DNA of 64,000 nucleotides from Thioalkalivibrio nitratireducens DSM 14787 (GTDB lineage: Bacteria; Pseudomonadota; Gammaproteobacteria; Ectothiorhodospirales; Ectothiorhodospiraceae), in NCBI RefSeq assembly GCF_000321415.2, contig NC_019902.2:2728001-2792000 (forward strand), read 5' to 3'. The position numbers and the translations under genes were made by a program. Each line of letters starts with the position of its first letter. The stretch's first letter is position 1. Positions 48,375 through 57,027 of this stretch are shown piece by piece. Below the pieces are notes generated by a model. The model saw only the letters and a program-made list of their open reading frames with translations, was not told the origin of the DNA and did no database searches.

Positions 48375-49250
48375 ATCGACAAACCGCTGTTCAGCCTGGG
48401 GGTCTCGCCGACCCTGCGCCTGCTGGCGGTGGTACTGATCGCCCTGGCCCTGATGGTACTCGACCACCGCCTCAACCAGCTGCAGACGCTGCGCAACCTG
48501 TTCGCGACCGTAGCCTACCCGGTGCAGCTGGCGGTCGATGCCCCAATCCGGATCGGCAGCCGGATGCTCGAGTCCTTCTCCAGCCACGAGCAACTGGTAC
48601 TCGAAAACCGGCTGCTGCGGTCCGAGCTGATGGAGCTGCGGGCGCGGCAGCTGCGTTTCGACGCGTTGCAGATGGAGAACGACCGGCTCCGCGCGCTGCT
48701 GCACACCTCGACGCAGGCCGCCGAACGGGTACAGATCGCGAAACTGCTGGCGGTCGATCTCGATCCCTTCCGCCAGCAGATCGTGATCAACAAGGGGCGC
48801 CTGGACGGCGCCTACCCGGGACAGCCGCTGATCAACGCCGACGGGGTCGTCGGCCAGATCCTGACGGCACACTGGACCAGCTCGACCGCGTTGCTGATCT
48901 CCGACCCCGGCCATGCGTTGCCGGTCATCGTTGCGCGAACCGGGCTGCGTGCACTGGCGGTCGGCACCGGGAACCCGCGGCGGCTGAGCCTGCGCCACGT
49001 ACCCCCGCAGGAAGACATCGAGGAGGGCGATCTGCTACTGACCTCCGGCCTCGGAGGCCGGTTTCCGGCCGACTACCCGGTCGCCCGCATCGTGTCCGTC
49101 GAGCACCGGCCGGGGCAGTCGTTCCTGCTGATTGCGGCCGAGCCGCTGGCGGCACTGGACCGTTCCCGCGAGGTGCTTCTGCTGTGGACGGAACCGCCCG
49201 AGCCCGACGAGGCAGGGCACGAAGACGGAGCGGCGGATACCCCGAAATGA
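48375..49250 (+). CDS. mreC: Rod shape-determining protein MreC (apparent AUC start)
   Basis: 291 aa if started at ATC 48375. It is a bitopic inner-membrane protein linking MreB to the periplasmic wall synthase. Homology to other MreCs begins exactly here (IDKPLFSLGVSPTLRLLAVV parallels the E. coli N-terminus). GGAGGAC at 48363-48369 is 5 nt before the ATC. No ATG, GTG or TTG occurs in frame until GTG 48429, which would cut into the membrane anchor. After the helix comes a coiled coil (LENRLLRSELMELRARQLRF) and two beta-barrel domains with SGLGGRFPADYPVARIVSV. The stop overlaps mreD. Confidence 0.88.
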   Translation: MDKPLFSLGVSPTLRLLAVVLIALALMVLDHRLNQLQTLRNLFATVAYPVQLAVDAPIRIGSRMLESFSSHEQLVLENRLLRSELMELRARQLRFDALQMENDRLRALLHTSTQAAERVQIAKLLAVDLDPFRQQIVINKGRLDGAYPGQPLINADGVVGQILTAHWTSSTALLISDPGHALPVIVARTGLRALAVGTGNPRRLSLRHVPPQEDIEEGDLLLTSGLGGRFPADYPVARIVSVEHRPGQSFLLIAAEPLAALDRSREVLLLWTEPPEPDEAGHEDGAADTPK

Positions 49251-49738
49251 CGACCGCGCTGGGCATGCCCGCACCGGTCGCGGTCTCGCTGCTGGTCGCG
49301 CTGGCGCTGACCATCGTGCCACTGCCCGATGCCATCGCGGCGACCCGGCCCGAGTGGGTCTTGCTCGTGCTGATTTACTGGGGCATGGCCTTTCCCCGCC
49401 GGGTCGGAATCGTCACCGCCTTCATTGCCGGCCTGTTCCTCGACGTGCTGCAGAACCAATTGCTCGGGCAGAACGCGCTTTCGCTTGCGGTGGCCATGTT
49501 CATCGTACTGCAGATCTATCCGCGCATGCGGGTATTTCCGGTCTGGCAACAATCCGTCGCCGTGGCCTTTCTGGTCACGCTGGTCAGCGTGCTCAATCTT
49601 TGGGTGCGCGGCGCGACGGGCCTGCCACCGGGCAGCATGATGTACTGGGCCCCGGTGCTCAGCAGCGCTCTGGTCTGGCCGCTCCTCTATCACGTACTGC
49701 GCGAGGCCCGCCGCCGCTGGCTGCTGCACCTGACCTGA
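49247..49738 (+). CDS. mreD: Rod shape-determining protein MreD
   Basis: 163 aa inner-membrane protein with about five hydrophobic helices. PEWVLLVLIYWGMAFPRRVG and FIAGLFLDVLQNQLLGQNAL, the latter with the conserved LDxLQ-type segment, identify the family. ATG 49247 overlaps the mreC stop (ATGA). It completes mreBCD; pbp2/rodA do not follow, as a repeat-bearing spacer comes next. Confidence 0.93.
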   Translation: MTTALGMPAPVAVSLLVALALTIVPLPDAIAATRPEWVLLVLIYWGMAFPRRVGIVTAFIAGLFLDVLQNQLLGQNALSLAVAMFIVLQIYPRMRVFPVWQQSVAVAFLVTLVSVLNLWVRGATGLPPGSMMYWAPVLSSALVWPLLYHVLREARRRWLLHLT

Positions 49739-49807
49739 GGCGATGTGAGAATGAATCCCGGCCATCGCGAGGAGGGAGCACGCCGCGTCAGCATCGCCTG
49801 TCTCCTT

Positions 49808-49967
49808 GGGAGCATTACGGATTTGTTCCAATGGGTGACGAACCTGCTCGGCGACCCCTGGTCCCGGCGCGCCTGCGGCGCGTTCGCGAGCAGGCTCGCT
49901 CCTACGCGGTCCAAGGCAGCGCTTATCGGTCTGCCTGGATGAGCCAGAACAATCCGGTAATGCTCCC
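49808..49967. mobile_element. 160-bp MITE-like element with 20-bp terminal inverted repeats and 8-bp target duplication
   Basis: The left end GGGAGCATTACGGATTTGTT (49808-49827) is nearly complementary to the right end at 49948-49967. It is flanked on both sides by a perfect 8-bp direct repeat GTCTCCTT (49800-49807 and 49968-49975). The element encodes no protein. It carries a REP-type hairpin, TTCGCGAGCAGGCTCGCTCC, within 49883-49902. The inverted ends plus exact duplication indicate transposition of a non-autonomous element, but no transposase with matching ends is in this window. Confidence 0.82.
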
Positions 49968-49975
49968 GTCTCCTT

Positions 49976-50346
49976 CCACCCAAGGCTCGGAATGATGCAA
50001 GATCTCGCGCGAACGGCGATGGCGTGGGCGGCGCCCCCGTTGAGGAAAGAGGCGGGAAAGGCCGTCATCCGCCATCTGGCGCCGGGGAGACACGAATGCC
50101 ACGTGACAGATAACGCTGCGCTCCTCCGGCCACAGATCGCCGAGGGGTATCTTTACACAGCAACTGCCTCGCCAGCTGGCCTATCGCCGCCGCCGCCGGG
50201 CAGGGAACCGAACTGAATCTTGAGCAGGCAAGAAGGGGGCTACGAAATGCCTTATTCCAAGTGGCAACGGCGATACCTGCCGAATACCAACAACGAACGG
50301 CGGGCGCCCTTGGTCGCGAGCCGCCTCGACACCTGCGGACCCGCCA
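49976..50346. other. Intergenic region, no gene seen
   Basis: 370 bp between the MITE-like element and rnd. Short open frames here have no motif, no ribosome-binding site and no recognisable composition. It presumably contains the rnd promoter, but no clear -35/-10 pair was identified. Confidence 0.5.
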
Positions 50347-51495
50347 ATGCATGATCATGGGCTGATCACCACGGAGACCGGCTTGCGCGCACTGCTCGAT
50401 GCCATTGCCGGGAGCGAGTGGGTGGCGATGGACACCGAGTTCATCCGCGAAAAAACGTACTTTCCGAAACTCTGCCTGATCCAGCTCGCGACCCCCGATC
50501 ACATCGCCTGCGTCGATCCGCTCGCACTCGGCGGTATCGGGCAGCTGGACCAACTGCTGCAAGACTCGGCGGTACTCAAGGTTTTTCACGCAGCCAGCCA
50601 GGATCTCGAAGTCCTTTACCTCGTCACCGGCAAGGTGGCATCCCCGGTCTTCGATACCCAGGTGGCCGCGAGCCTGCTGGGGCACGGGGAACAGGTAGGC
50701 TATGCCAATCTGGTGGAGGCCGTGCTGCACCGCGAACTCGACAAGACCCAGTCACGCACGGACTGGGCGCGGCGCCCGCTGCAGCCCGCGCAACTCGAAT
50801 ATGCGCGTGATGATGTGCGTTTCCTCACGGAATTGTTCGTGCAGTTGCAAAAGGAACTCGACGCGCTTGGCCGACTGGACTGGCTGCAGCCGGAAATGGA
50901 GGCATTGACCCGGCCCGAACAGTACCGGCCCGATCCGGCCCGGGCCTGGCTCCGGGTCAGCGGGCACAAGCGACTCAAGCCGCGGGATCTGGCGGTGCTG
51001 CGCGAACTCGCGGCCTGGCGCGAAACCGAAGCGCGGGACCTGGACCGCCCCCGCCGCTGGGTGATCAGCGACGACGCTCTGCTGACCATCGCGCGCACAC
51101 GCCCCGCGGATCTTCAGACCCTGCACGCCCAGCGCGGGCTGCCGAGGAATCTGGACGAGCAGCGGGCCCGGCAGATCCTGGAGGCCGTTCAGCAGGGCTG
51201 CGCGGCACCGAAGGAGAGCTGGCCTGCGGTCTCACGAAGGCAACCGTTGAGCGAGGCCGAGGAAGTCGTGGCCGACGTCTGCATGGCGCTGCTGCGCGAA
51301 CTCGCGCGCCGGCAGAAGATCAGCCCCCAAGCCATCGCGAGCCGCAAGGACGTAATGGCACTGATGCGCAGGGAAGACGGCGCCACGCTGGCGCAGGGAT
51401 GGCGGGCACGCGTCGCCGGGGCCCAGCTGCAGCGCTGGCTGGACGGCGCCAGCGCACTGCGCCGCAGTTCATCGGGAATCGAACTGGACCGATGA
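50347..51495 (+). CDS. rnd: Ribonuclease D
   Basis: 382 aa 3'-5' exonuclease of tRNA maturation. The DEDD exonuclease domain covers about 1-200: Exo I VAMDTEFIREKTYFPKLCLI, Exo II VFHAASQDLEVL and Exo III YARDDVRFLTELF. An HRDC domain is around 210-290 (LKPRDLAVLRELAAWRETEA), with a second helical HRDC-like part after it. The length matches E. coli RNase D (375 aa). Confidence 0.94.
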   Translation: MHDHGLITTETGLRALLDAIAGSEWVAMDTEFIREKTYFPKLCLIQLATPDHIACVDPLALGGIGQLDQLLQDSAVLKVFHAASQDLEVLYLVTGKVASPVFDTQVAASLLGHGEQVGYANLVEAVLHRELDKTQSRTDWARRPLQPAQLEYARDDVRFLTELFVQLQKELDALGRLDWLQPEMEALTRPEQYRPDPARAWLRVSGHKRLKPRDLAVLRELAAWRETEARDLDRPRRWVISDDALLTIARTRPADLQTLHAQRGLPRNLDEQRARQILEAVQQGCAAPKESWPAVSRRQPLSEAEEVVADVCMALLRELARRQKISPQAIASRKDVMALMRREDGATLAQGWRARVAGAQLQRWLDGASALRRSSSGIELDR

Positions 51496-51602
51496 GGCGT
51501 ATCCCTGCCCGGCCTGTAACCGGCGGGCGCCGGGCGGACCCATTCCATCGGACCCGTCCAGCCTGCGGTTCCGTTCGTGGAAAGAGGAGGTCCCCAGCGC
51601 CA

Positions 51603-52046
51603 TCAAGGGGCGCTGTATACACCCCGGCGCGGCGAGGCCAGTCGGCCCTGGCGCTTCAGGTACGCCAGCGTCTGGCTGATGTTCTTGGTGTCGATACCAG
51701 CCGCCTCGGCCTGCTCCCGAATCTCGCTCACCATCATCTCGGGCTTGGTCGCGACGATGTCGCACAGCTTCTGGCTGATGGTGCCACCCGCCGCCGTTCC
51801 GCTGCGGCGTCCACCCGCGGCGCGCGCCTTCGGGGTTCGCCCCCCGAGATCCCGGATTTCGCGATCGAGTTCCGCGAGTTCTGCCCGCTGCCGCGCTACA
51901 ATTTCCTTTCGTTTTTTCCGCAGCGCTTCGAGTTTCTTCTTCCGGCTGGCCTCGCGCCGTTCGGCCTCCTGCTGCTCGCGCTCGCGAGCCAGGGCATACA
52001 ATTCCTCAGCGGTCAGGTCAGAGATTTTCTTCGTTTCAGCGTTCAT
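51603..52046 (-). CDS. Small coiled-coil protein with putative winged-helix C-terminus
   Basis: 147 aa from ATG 52046, which follows AGAGGAAA by about 5 nt. Residues about 10-70 form a highly charged helix rich in Glu, Lys, Arg and Ala. A Gly/Arg/Ala hinge (GGRTPKARAAGGRRSGTAAG) separates it from a compact domain ending ISQTLAYLKRQGRLASPRRG that looks like a winged-helix wing. The layout recalls H-NS-type nucleoid proteins, but no family is assigned. It is divergent from the SprT-like gene across 70 bp of unusually AT-rich DNA. Confidence 0.72.
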   Translation of the reverse strand: MNAETKKISDLTAEELYALAREREQQEAERREASRKKKLEALRKKRKEIVARQRAELAELDREIRDLGGRTPKARAAGGRRSGTAAGGTISQKLCDIVATKPEMMVSEIREQAEAAGIDTKNISQTLAYLKRQGRLASPRRGVYSAP

Positions 52047-52116
52047 CAAATTTCCTCTCTCGTTCAATTGCTAGGGTCAAGACTCTTGAGCAACAGATTT
52101 TGTTCCATACAAGTTA

Positions 52117-52680
52117 ATGGAAATTTCACGAACAAACAATAATCCCGTTGGGAGGCCAAACGTTCTCGTGCACCCCCGCCTGAATGCAACACAAGAGGCC
52201 GCGATCCGCGAGGCGGCCGCGCAGTTTTACTACCGCATGGCCGCGCTGCCGGCACCGGCGATCCGGTTCGATCTTCGTGGCCGCTCCGCCGGACAATGGC
52301 GCCTGCGCGGCGGGATTGAAACATTGCGATTCAATCCCGAGGCCTTCCTGCGCGACTGGAATGCACACTTTCCCGCCACCATCGCACATGAGGTCGCCCA
52401 TTCGCTGGTCTACCGACGCTTCACACACGCGCAGCTGCGCCCGCATGGGCCGCAATGGCGTGCCATCATGACCCAACTGGGATTTCCTCCGGAGGTCACA
52501 CATCGGACCCCGCTCAGCGGGCGTCGCAGCCGCTTCTACCTATATCGATGCCGATGCCGCACGCACCGCCTCGGCCCGCGCCGGCATTATCTGGTGACTC
52601 GACGGGGTTACCGGTGTGCCTGTTCTCAATGCGGCGCTACGCTGCATTACGGAAACCAGCTGGAGTGGCGCCAGGCCTGA
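52117..52680 (+). CDS. SprT-like zinc metalloprotease domain protein
   Basis: 187 aa. The zinc-protease helix is TIAHEVAHSLVYR (HExxH), with a third ligand candidate in HGPQWRAIM. The C-terminal zinc ribbon has Cys-containing YRCRCRTH and YRCACSQCGATLHY. This matches the SprT family (E. coli SprT about 165 aa), whose substrate is unknown in bacteria; eukaryotic SPRTN cleaves DNA-protein crosslinks. The ATG has a poor ribosome-binding site, so the start is moderately certain. Confidence 0.87.
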   Translation: MEISRTNNNPVGRPNVLVHPRLNATQEAAIREAAAQFYYRMAALPAPAIRFDLRGRSAGQWRLRGGIETLRFNPEAFLRDWNAHFPATIAHEVAHSLVYRRFTHAQLRPHGPQWRAIMTQLGFPPEVTHRTPLSGRRSRFYLYRCRCRTHRLGPRRHYLVTRRGYRCACSQCGATLHYGNQLEWRQA

Positions 52681-52736
52681 CCTTCGCGCATGGACCAGAC
52701 CCAGTACAGCACTTCGATCCTTCCGCGGTATACCGC

Positions 52737-53759
52737 ATGAGCGCACGCGAGACCGATACGCCGGTACTGGTCGTGGGCCCTGCCTGGGTAGGCGACATGA
52801 TCATGGCCCAAAGCCTGTTCATCACGTTGAGCCGCACCCGGCCGGGGGTCGCGATCGACGTGATCGCCCCGCCGTGGAGCCTGCCGATCCTGGAGCGCAT
52901 GCCTGAGGTGCGTCGCGCCATCCCCCTGCCCGTGGCGCACGGCGAACTCGCGCTGCGCAGACGCTGGCAGCTCGGCCGCCGCCTGCGGGCCGAGGGCTAC
53001 GCGCAGGCGATCGTGCTGCCACGCTCGGCGAAGGCGGCCCTGCCGGTGTTCGCCGCGGGCATCGCGCGCCGCACCGGCTACCGGGGGGAGTTCCGGTACG
53101 GGCTGCTGAACGACATCCGACCGCTGGAGCGCGCACGCCTCTACCGCACCGTAGATCGCTTCGTGAACCTCGGCCTGGAACCCGATTCCGCCCCGCCCGC
53201 GCCGCTTCCCGAACCGCGGCTGCGGATCGCCCCGGCAGCCGCGGCCAGAACAGCCGCTGCGCTGGGCCTGAACGCCGACACCGCGCCGGCACTCGCACTG
53301 TGCCCGGGCGCCGAATACGGCCCCGCCAAGCGCTGGCCGGAGGAACACTTCGCCCGCGTCGCCCGCGACCGCCTCGCCGCCGGTTGGCAGGTCTGGCTAC
53401 TCGGATCGGACCGCGACCGCGCGGTGACCCACGCGATCGCGGCGGCTGCTCCCGGGGCGGTCGATCTCGCCGGACGCACCACGCTGGCGCAGGCGGTCGA
53501 CCTGCTCTCGCTCGCCCGCGCCGTGGTCAGCAACGACTCGGGGCTGATGCACGTAGCCGCGGCGGTCGCTGCGCCGGTGATCGCGCTGTACGGATCGTCG
53601 GACCCGAACTACACGCCGCCGCTGAGCGGCAAGGCGCGGATTCTGAGCCTGGGCCTCGACTGCAGCCCGTGCTTCCGGCGTGAATGCCCGCTCGGGCACC
53701 TGAACTGCCTGCGCCAGTTGGCGCCCGAACGCGTGATCACGCTGCTCGACGAGACCTGA
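52737..53759 (+). CDS. waaF: ADP-heptose:LPS heptosyltransferase II
   Basis: 340 aa GT-B glycosyltransferase, family GT9. It adds the second heptose of the LPS inner core at the cytoplasmic face. VLVVGPAWVGDMIMAQSLF is the WaaF-type N-terminus. LCPGAEYGPAKRWPEEHFA and SNDSGLMHVAAAVAAPVIAL are the WaaF signatures for ADP-heptose binding. ATG 52737 is chosen; upstream open frame belongs to the sprT shadow. Confidence 0.92.
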   Translation: MSARETDTPVLVVGPAWVGDMIMAQSLFITLSRTRPGVAIDVIAPPWSLPILERMPEVRRAIPLPVAHGELALRRRWQLGRRLRAEGYAQAIVLPRSAKAALPVFAAGIARRTGYRGEFRYGLLNDIRPLERARLYRTVDRFVNLGLEPDSAPPAPLPEPRLRIAPAAAARTAAALGLNADTAPALALCPGAEYGPAKRWPEEHFARVARDRLAAGWQVWLLGSDRDRAVTHAIAAAAPGAVDLAGRTTLAQAVDLLSLARAVVSNDSGLMHVAAAVAAPVIALYGSSDPNYTPPLSGKARILSLGLDCSPCFRRECPLGHLNCLRQLAPERVITLLDET

Positions 53760-53838
53760 AGGAAGCGCCCTCGACACAACCTACCACCTGATTATCACGG
53801 AAGCTCTGCAAACTGGAACGGGCCGCCATCGAAACCAC

Positions 53839-54043
53839 CGTCATCGCGAGGAGCGAAGCCTTTAGCCGCGAGCGCAGCGTGGCGGGACGTGGCGATCCAA
53901 ACGGCGTGAGCCCTCCCCACGCCGCCTGGATTATTCGCTGCGCTCACGCTGCGGGCCAGCCTTCGGCTGTTCAATGCGCTGCGCGCATTAGTGCCGCGCT
54001 ACGCACTACGCACTACGCACTACGCACTACGCTCGCAATGACG
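53839..54043. repeat. 205-bp palindrome-ended dispersed repeat inside the MITE-like element
   Basis: The ends CGTCATCGCGAG (53839-53850) and CTCGCAATGACG (54032-54043) are inverted with one mismatch. Internal pieces such as GGCGATCC and TTCGCTGCGCTCACGCTGCG resemble the widespread dispersed repeat with GTCATTGCGAGCG-type ends found in many bacterial genomes. It is nested in the 308-bp element. No target duplication could be defined. Confidence 0.65.
54004..54031. repeat. CACTACG heptamer tandem repeat, 4 copies
   Basis: Four perfect contiguous CACTACG units, with a partial unit before them. It is non-coding and internal to the palindrome-ended repeat. Copy number is likely to vary between strains by slippage. 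Confidence 0.9.
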
Positions 54044-54163
54044 ACCGACGCAGAACGGTGTCGTGCTCGCTGCGGAGGTTTCGTGATAATCAGGACCTAC
54101 CATGGCGTCTACCGGTCGCCGGGGCGCGAACGGCGGGGTCTTTCACGTTGCGGGCCACACGGG

Positions 54164-55249
54164 TCAGACGGCGAGACGGTCGATCCGCTCGCAGACGTCA
54201 GCGACCGTGATCAACTCCATCGCCCGCGGATGCCGGACCCGCGTGCCCCAGCGCAGCGTATCCGGCTCGCGGCCGAGGAACCGGCGCACCGCGTCCGGAT
54301 AGCGGTCGACGACGAACTCGCGATGGCGATAGGGCCCGGTGCGTTGCGGGTTCGAGGTGGCGTACAGGCCGATCACCGGCACATCGAGTGCGCTCGCGAT
54401 GTGCACCGGCCCGGAGTCTGGCCCGATCAGGCCCGCGCAGCGCGCCAGCACCGCAGCCAGCTGCTTCAGGCTGGTCTGCCCCACCAGGTCCACGGGGCGC
54501 ACGCGCGCCCCGGCCACGATCGCGTCCGCGTAGGCGCGCTCGCGTGCCGACGGGCCACCGGTCAACACCACGCGGAAACCGCGCGCGGCGGCGTGGTCCG
54601 CCACCGCCACATAGCGCTCTGCCGGCCAGTCCCGGTAGTTATGCAGCCGCAGGCTGGAGCACGCGCTGATCGCCAGCAGGGGACGGTCCGCGGGCAGTTC
54701 GCGCGCCGCGAAGGCCAGCGCGTCGTCCGGCAGCGGGATCCCCCAGGCGAGCTCCCGCGCGGCCAGTCCAGCCCGTTCCAGGAAGCCGAAGTAAGCGTCC
54801 AGCACGTGCTCGCGGGAGCGCGCGGCGATACGCTCGGAGGTGAACAGCCACTGGCCGTTTACCGCCCGGGCGCGGTCGAAGCCGATGCGCCGGTGCCCCC
54901 GCAGGCTGGTCGCGATCAGGCTGGCGCGCAGCGACGACTGCATCTGCAGGATCACGTCATGGACGCGCCCGGTCTCCTCGGCGCGCAGCCGCGCACGGCA
55001 GCGACGAATTCCCTCACGCTTGTCCAACACCCGGAAAGTCACATCGGGAATATCGCCGACCAGCCCGGCCTCGGTACGGCCCACCACCCAGGTGATCGCG
55101 GTATCTGGCCAGCGCCGCTGCACCGTGCGCAGGATCGGCAGCACATGCGTGGTGTCGCCGATCGCGGACAGCCGGAAGATGCACAGACTGGCGGGCACAC
55201 CCGCCCCGGCGGGCTCAGCCACCCGTGGGATCTGCCGGCGGAGCGGCAT
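54164..55249 (-). CDS. GT9-family heptosyltransferase-like glycosyltransferase
   Basis: 361 aa from ATG 55249; GTG 55198 would give 344 aa, closer to the family and starting just before SLCIFRLSAIGDTTHVLP. GT9 signatures: IFRLSAIGDTTHVLPILR, RIGFDRARAVNGQWLF, GLIGPDSGPVHIASALDVPV. It probably transfers a heptose or related sugar in the LPS core, as WaaC or a WaaF-like enzyme; which acceptor cannot be told. Its 5' end overlaps the kdkA stop, so it is downstream in the hldE-hldD-kdkA-GT9 direction. Confidence 0.86.
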   Translation of the reverse strand: MPLRRQIPRVAEPAGAGVPASLCIFRLSAIGDTTHVLPILRTVQRRWPDTAITWVVGRTEAGLVGDIPDVTFRVLDKREGIRRCRARLRAEETGRVHDVILQMQSSLRASLIATSLRGHRRIGFDRARAVNGQWLFTSERIAARSREHVLDAYFGFLERAGLAARELAWGIPLPDDALAFAARELPADRPLLAISACSSLRLHNYRDWPAERYVAVADHAAARGFRVVLTGGPSARERAYADAIVAGARVRPVDLVGQTSLKQLAAVLARCAGLIGPDSGPVHIASALDVPVIGLYATSNPQRTGPYRHREFVVDRYPDAVRRFLGREPDTLRWGTRVRHPRAMELITVADVCERIDRLAV

Positions 55250-55976
55250 TCGGGTTCCGGTAGCCGGAGAGCAGCGCGGCGAAATCCCGTTCCGAGAAAT
55301 GCCAGCGGTCGAGCAGATGCAGACGCTTCTCCAGGTCTCGGCGCAGTCGCGCCAGGTTGCCCTCGCGCCAGGCGCCGGCGGCGCGCTGGCGCCCGCGATC
55401 CCAGTCGAGCAGCCAGACCCGGCCGCAGACATCGAGCAGAATATTGCGGCTGTTCAGGTCCGCATGACAGTAGCCGGCGTCGTGGAACTGGCGGATGCAG
55501 ACGCCGACCCGGTGCCAGGTCAACGCGCTCACGGCCTCCGTGCGCAGCCGGGAATCCAGCGGGCGGGCGTCCGGGATCCGCTGCGTGACCAGGTCGGCGC
55601 GGTAATACGGGCCCGCGCGCACGATCCGAGCCGCCACCGGCCGCGGGACCGGCAGTCCCAGGTCGCGCATTTCCGCGGTCAGCAGGAACTCACGCCAGGG
55701 ACGGCTACGGCGCAGCCCAGTCCAGAGATAACGGTCGCCGAGCACGCGGGCCACCGAGCCGCCGCGCAGGTAGTGGCGCAGGACCCACTGCCCGTCGTTC
55801 CCCGGGATCGGCGGATCGAAGAACAGAACCTGCCCGCGACCCGCCGCCCCGCGGGCCGCGACCCACCCCTGTTCCACCAGGGCCGCGGGATCGAACATCC
55901 ATCGGGCCGGGACCACATCCAGCGCGGCGTCGTGGATCAGGTAGCCCTCGTCGGTCTGCTGCACCCGCCATTCCAT
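55215..55976 (-). CDS. kdkA: 3-deoxy-D-manno-octulosonic acid (Kdo) kinase
   Basis: 253 aa. It phosphorylates Kdo on lipid A precursor, as in Haemophilus. A small kinase fold carries GQWVLRHYLRGGSVARVLGD, the catalytic HADLNSRNILLD (His-Ala-Asp-Leu-Asn) and the metal-binding LLDWDRGR. The family (KdkA/LPS kinase) usually occurs where Kdo is a single phosphorylated residue. It overlaps the GT9 gene by up to 35 nt and is 27 bp below hldD. Confidence 0.9.
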   Translation of the reverse strand: MEWRVQQTDEGYLIHDAALDVVPARWMFDPAALVEQGWVAARGAAGRGQVLFFDPPIPGNDGQWVLRHYLRGGSVARVLGDRYLWTGLRRSRPWREFLLTAEMRDLGLPVPRPVAARIVRAGPYYRADLVTQRIPDARPLDSRLRTEAVSALTWHRVGVCIRQFHDAGYCHADLNSRNILLDVCGRVWLLDWDRGRQRAAGAWREGNLARLRRDLEKRLHLLDRWHFSERDFAALLSGYRNPNAAPPADPTGG

Positions 55977-56002
55977 CGTCGCCGTGCCCCGTCCGAAGCC
56001 GC

Positions 56003-56968
56003 CTAGTGCGGCTGCATCGTGCCCTGACGGGCGCGGGTATCGGCAACGTAGCGCGCCGCGCCCGCCTCGACGTCACGGAACTCGAGGTCGCAGCCGGCGG
56101 CGCGCAGCGCGGTCAGGTCAGCCTGGGTGTAGCTCTGGTAGCGTCCCTTCAGGTGGTCGGGGAACGGGATGTACTCGATCTCACCGGAGCCCCAGGCCTC
56201 GATGACCGCCCGCGCCATGTCGTTGAAGCTGCGGGCGCGCCCGGTTCCGAGGTTGAAGATCCCGCTCACCTCGGGGTGTTCCAGCAGCCAGAGCTTCACG
56301 TTCACGCAGTCCTGCACGTCGACGAAGTCGCGCTGCTGCTCACCGTCGGCATAGCCGTCGCAGCCCTCGAACAGACGCACGCGCCCCGTCCCGGCCAGCT
56401 GGTTCTGGAAATGGTGCGCGACGCTCGCCATCGACCCCTTGTGCTGCTCGCGGGGACCATAGACGTTGAAATAGCGCAGACCCACGACCGGGGCGGCCAG
56501 CTCGCGCATATGCCGGCGCAGGTACTGGTCGAACAGCAGCTTGGAGTAGCCGTACACGTTCAACGGGCGTTCGTTCGCGGGATTCTCGGCAAACACGCGG
56601 CCCCCACCGTAGACCGACGCCGACGAGGCGTAGATGAACGGGATCCGCAGATCCTGGCAGGCGTGGAACAGCGCCCGGGTGTAGTCGAAATTGTTGCGCA
56701 TCATGTAGCGGCCGTCCCATTCCGTGGTCGCCGAACAGGCGCCGAGGTGGAACACCGCCTCCGCGCGGCCCAGCGCCCGGCCTTCCAGCACCCGCGCCCC
56801 GAAGTCGTCCTTATCCAGGTAGTCGGCGATCGTGCAGTCGGCGAGGTTCAGCGCCTTTTCGCCGCGCGTCAGATTGTCGACCACGACGATGTCGGTCTGG
56901 CCACGGAGGTTCAGCTCGTGAACCAAGTTGCTGCCGATGAAACCGGCGCCACCGGTGACGATGATCAT
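56003..56968 (-). CDS. hldD: ADP-L-glycero-D-manno-heptose 6-epimerase
   Basis: 321 aa short-chain dehydrogenase-type epimerase, NADP-dependent. It produces the L,D-heptose donor for WaaF and related enzymes. The nucleotide loop is [20 protein letters not shown]. The catalytic Tyr/Lys pair is in [30 protein letters not shown] and [20 protein letters not shown] are HldD signatures. ATG 56968 starts the Rossmann loop; the frame extends upstream only through shadow sequence. Confidence 0.96.
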   Translation of the reverse strand: MIIVTGGAGFIGSNLVHELNLRGQTDIVVVDNLTRGEKALNLADCTIADYLDKDDFGARVLEGRALGRAEAVFHLGACSATTEWDGRYMMRNNFDYTRALFHACQDLRIPFIYASSASVYGGGRVFAENPANERPLNVYGYSKLLFDQYLRRHMRELAAPVVGLRYFNVYGPREQHKGSMASVAHHFQNQLAGTGRVRLFEGCDGYADGEQQRDFVDVQDCVNVKLWLLEHPEVSGIFNLGTGRARSFNDMARAVIEAWGSGEIEYIPFPDHLKGRYQSYTQADLTALRAAGCDLEFRDVEAGAARYVADTRARQGTMQPH

Positions 56969-57027
56969 CAGATTGAGACTCCTTGGTTCTTGTCCGGGAA
57001 GCCCTCGGGTCCCGGATTGGGTTCGGT

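Larger units (their letters stand above)
53787..54094. mobile_element. 308-bp MITE-like element with 13-bp terminal inverted repeats and 8-bp target duplication
   Basis: CCTGATTATCACG (53787-53799) is perfectly inverted at 54082-54094. The element is flanked by the perfect 8-bp direct repeat ACCTACCA (53779-53786 and 54095-54102). No coding potential is visible; it is a composite carrying a second palindromic repeat and a heptamer tandem repeat inside. Its ends differ from those of the element at 49808-49967, so two families are present. Confidence 0.82.

Noticed and set aside
49745-49942. 65-codon open frame after mreD as a small gene
   Set aside because: It runs across the end and hairpin of the MITE-like element and has no ribosome-binding site.
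54004-54031. Heptamer repeat considered as CRISPR or iteron origin
   Set aside because: Seven-bp units with no spacers, no Rep gene, DnaA boxes or AT-rich unwinding region nearby.
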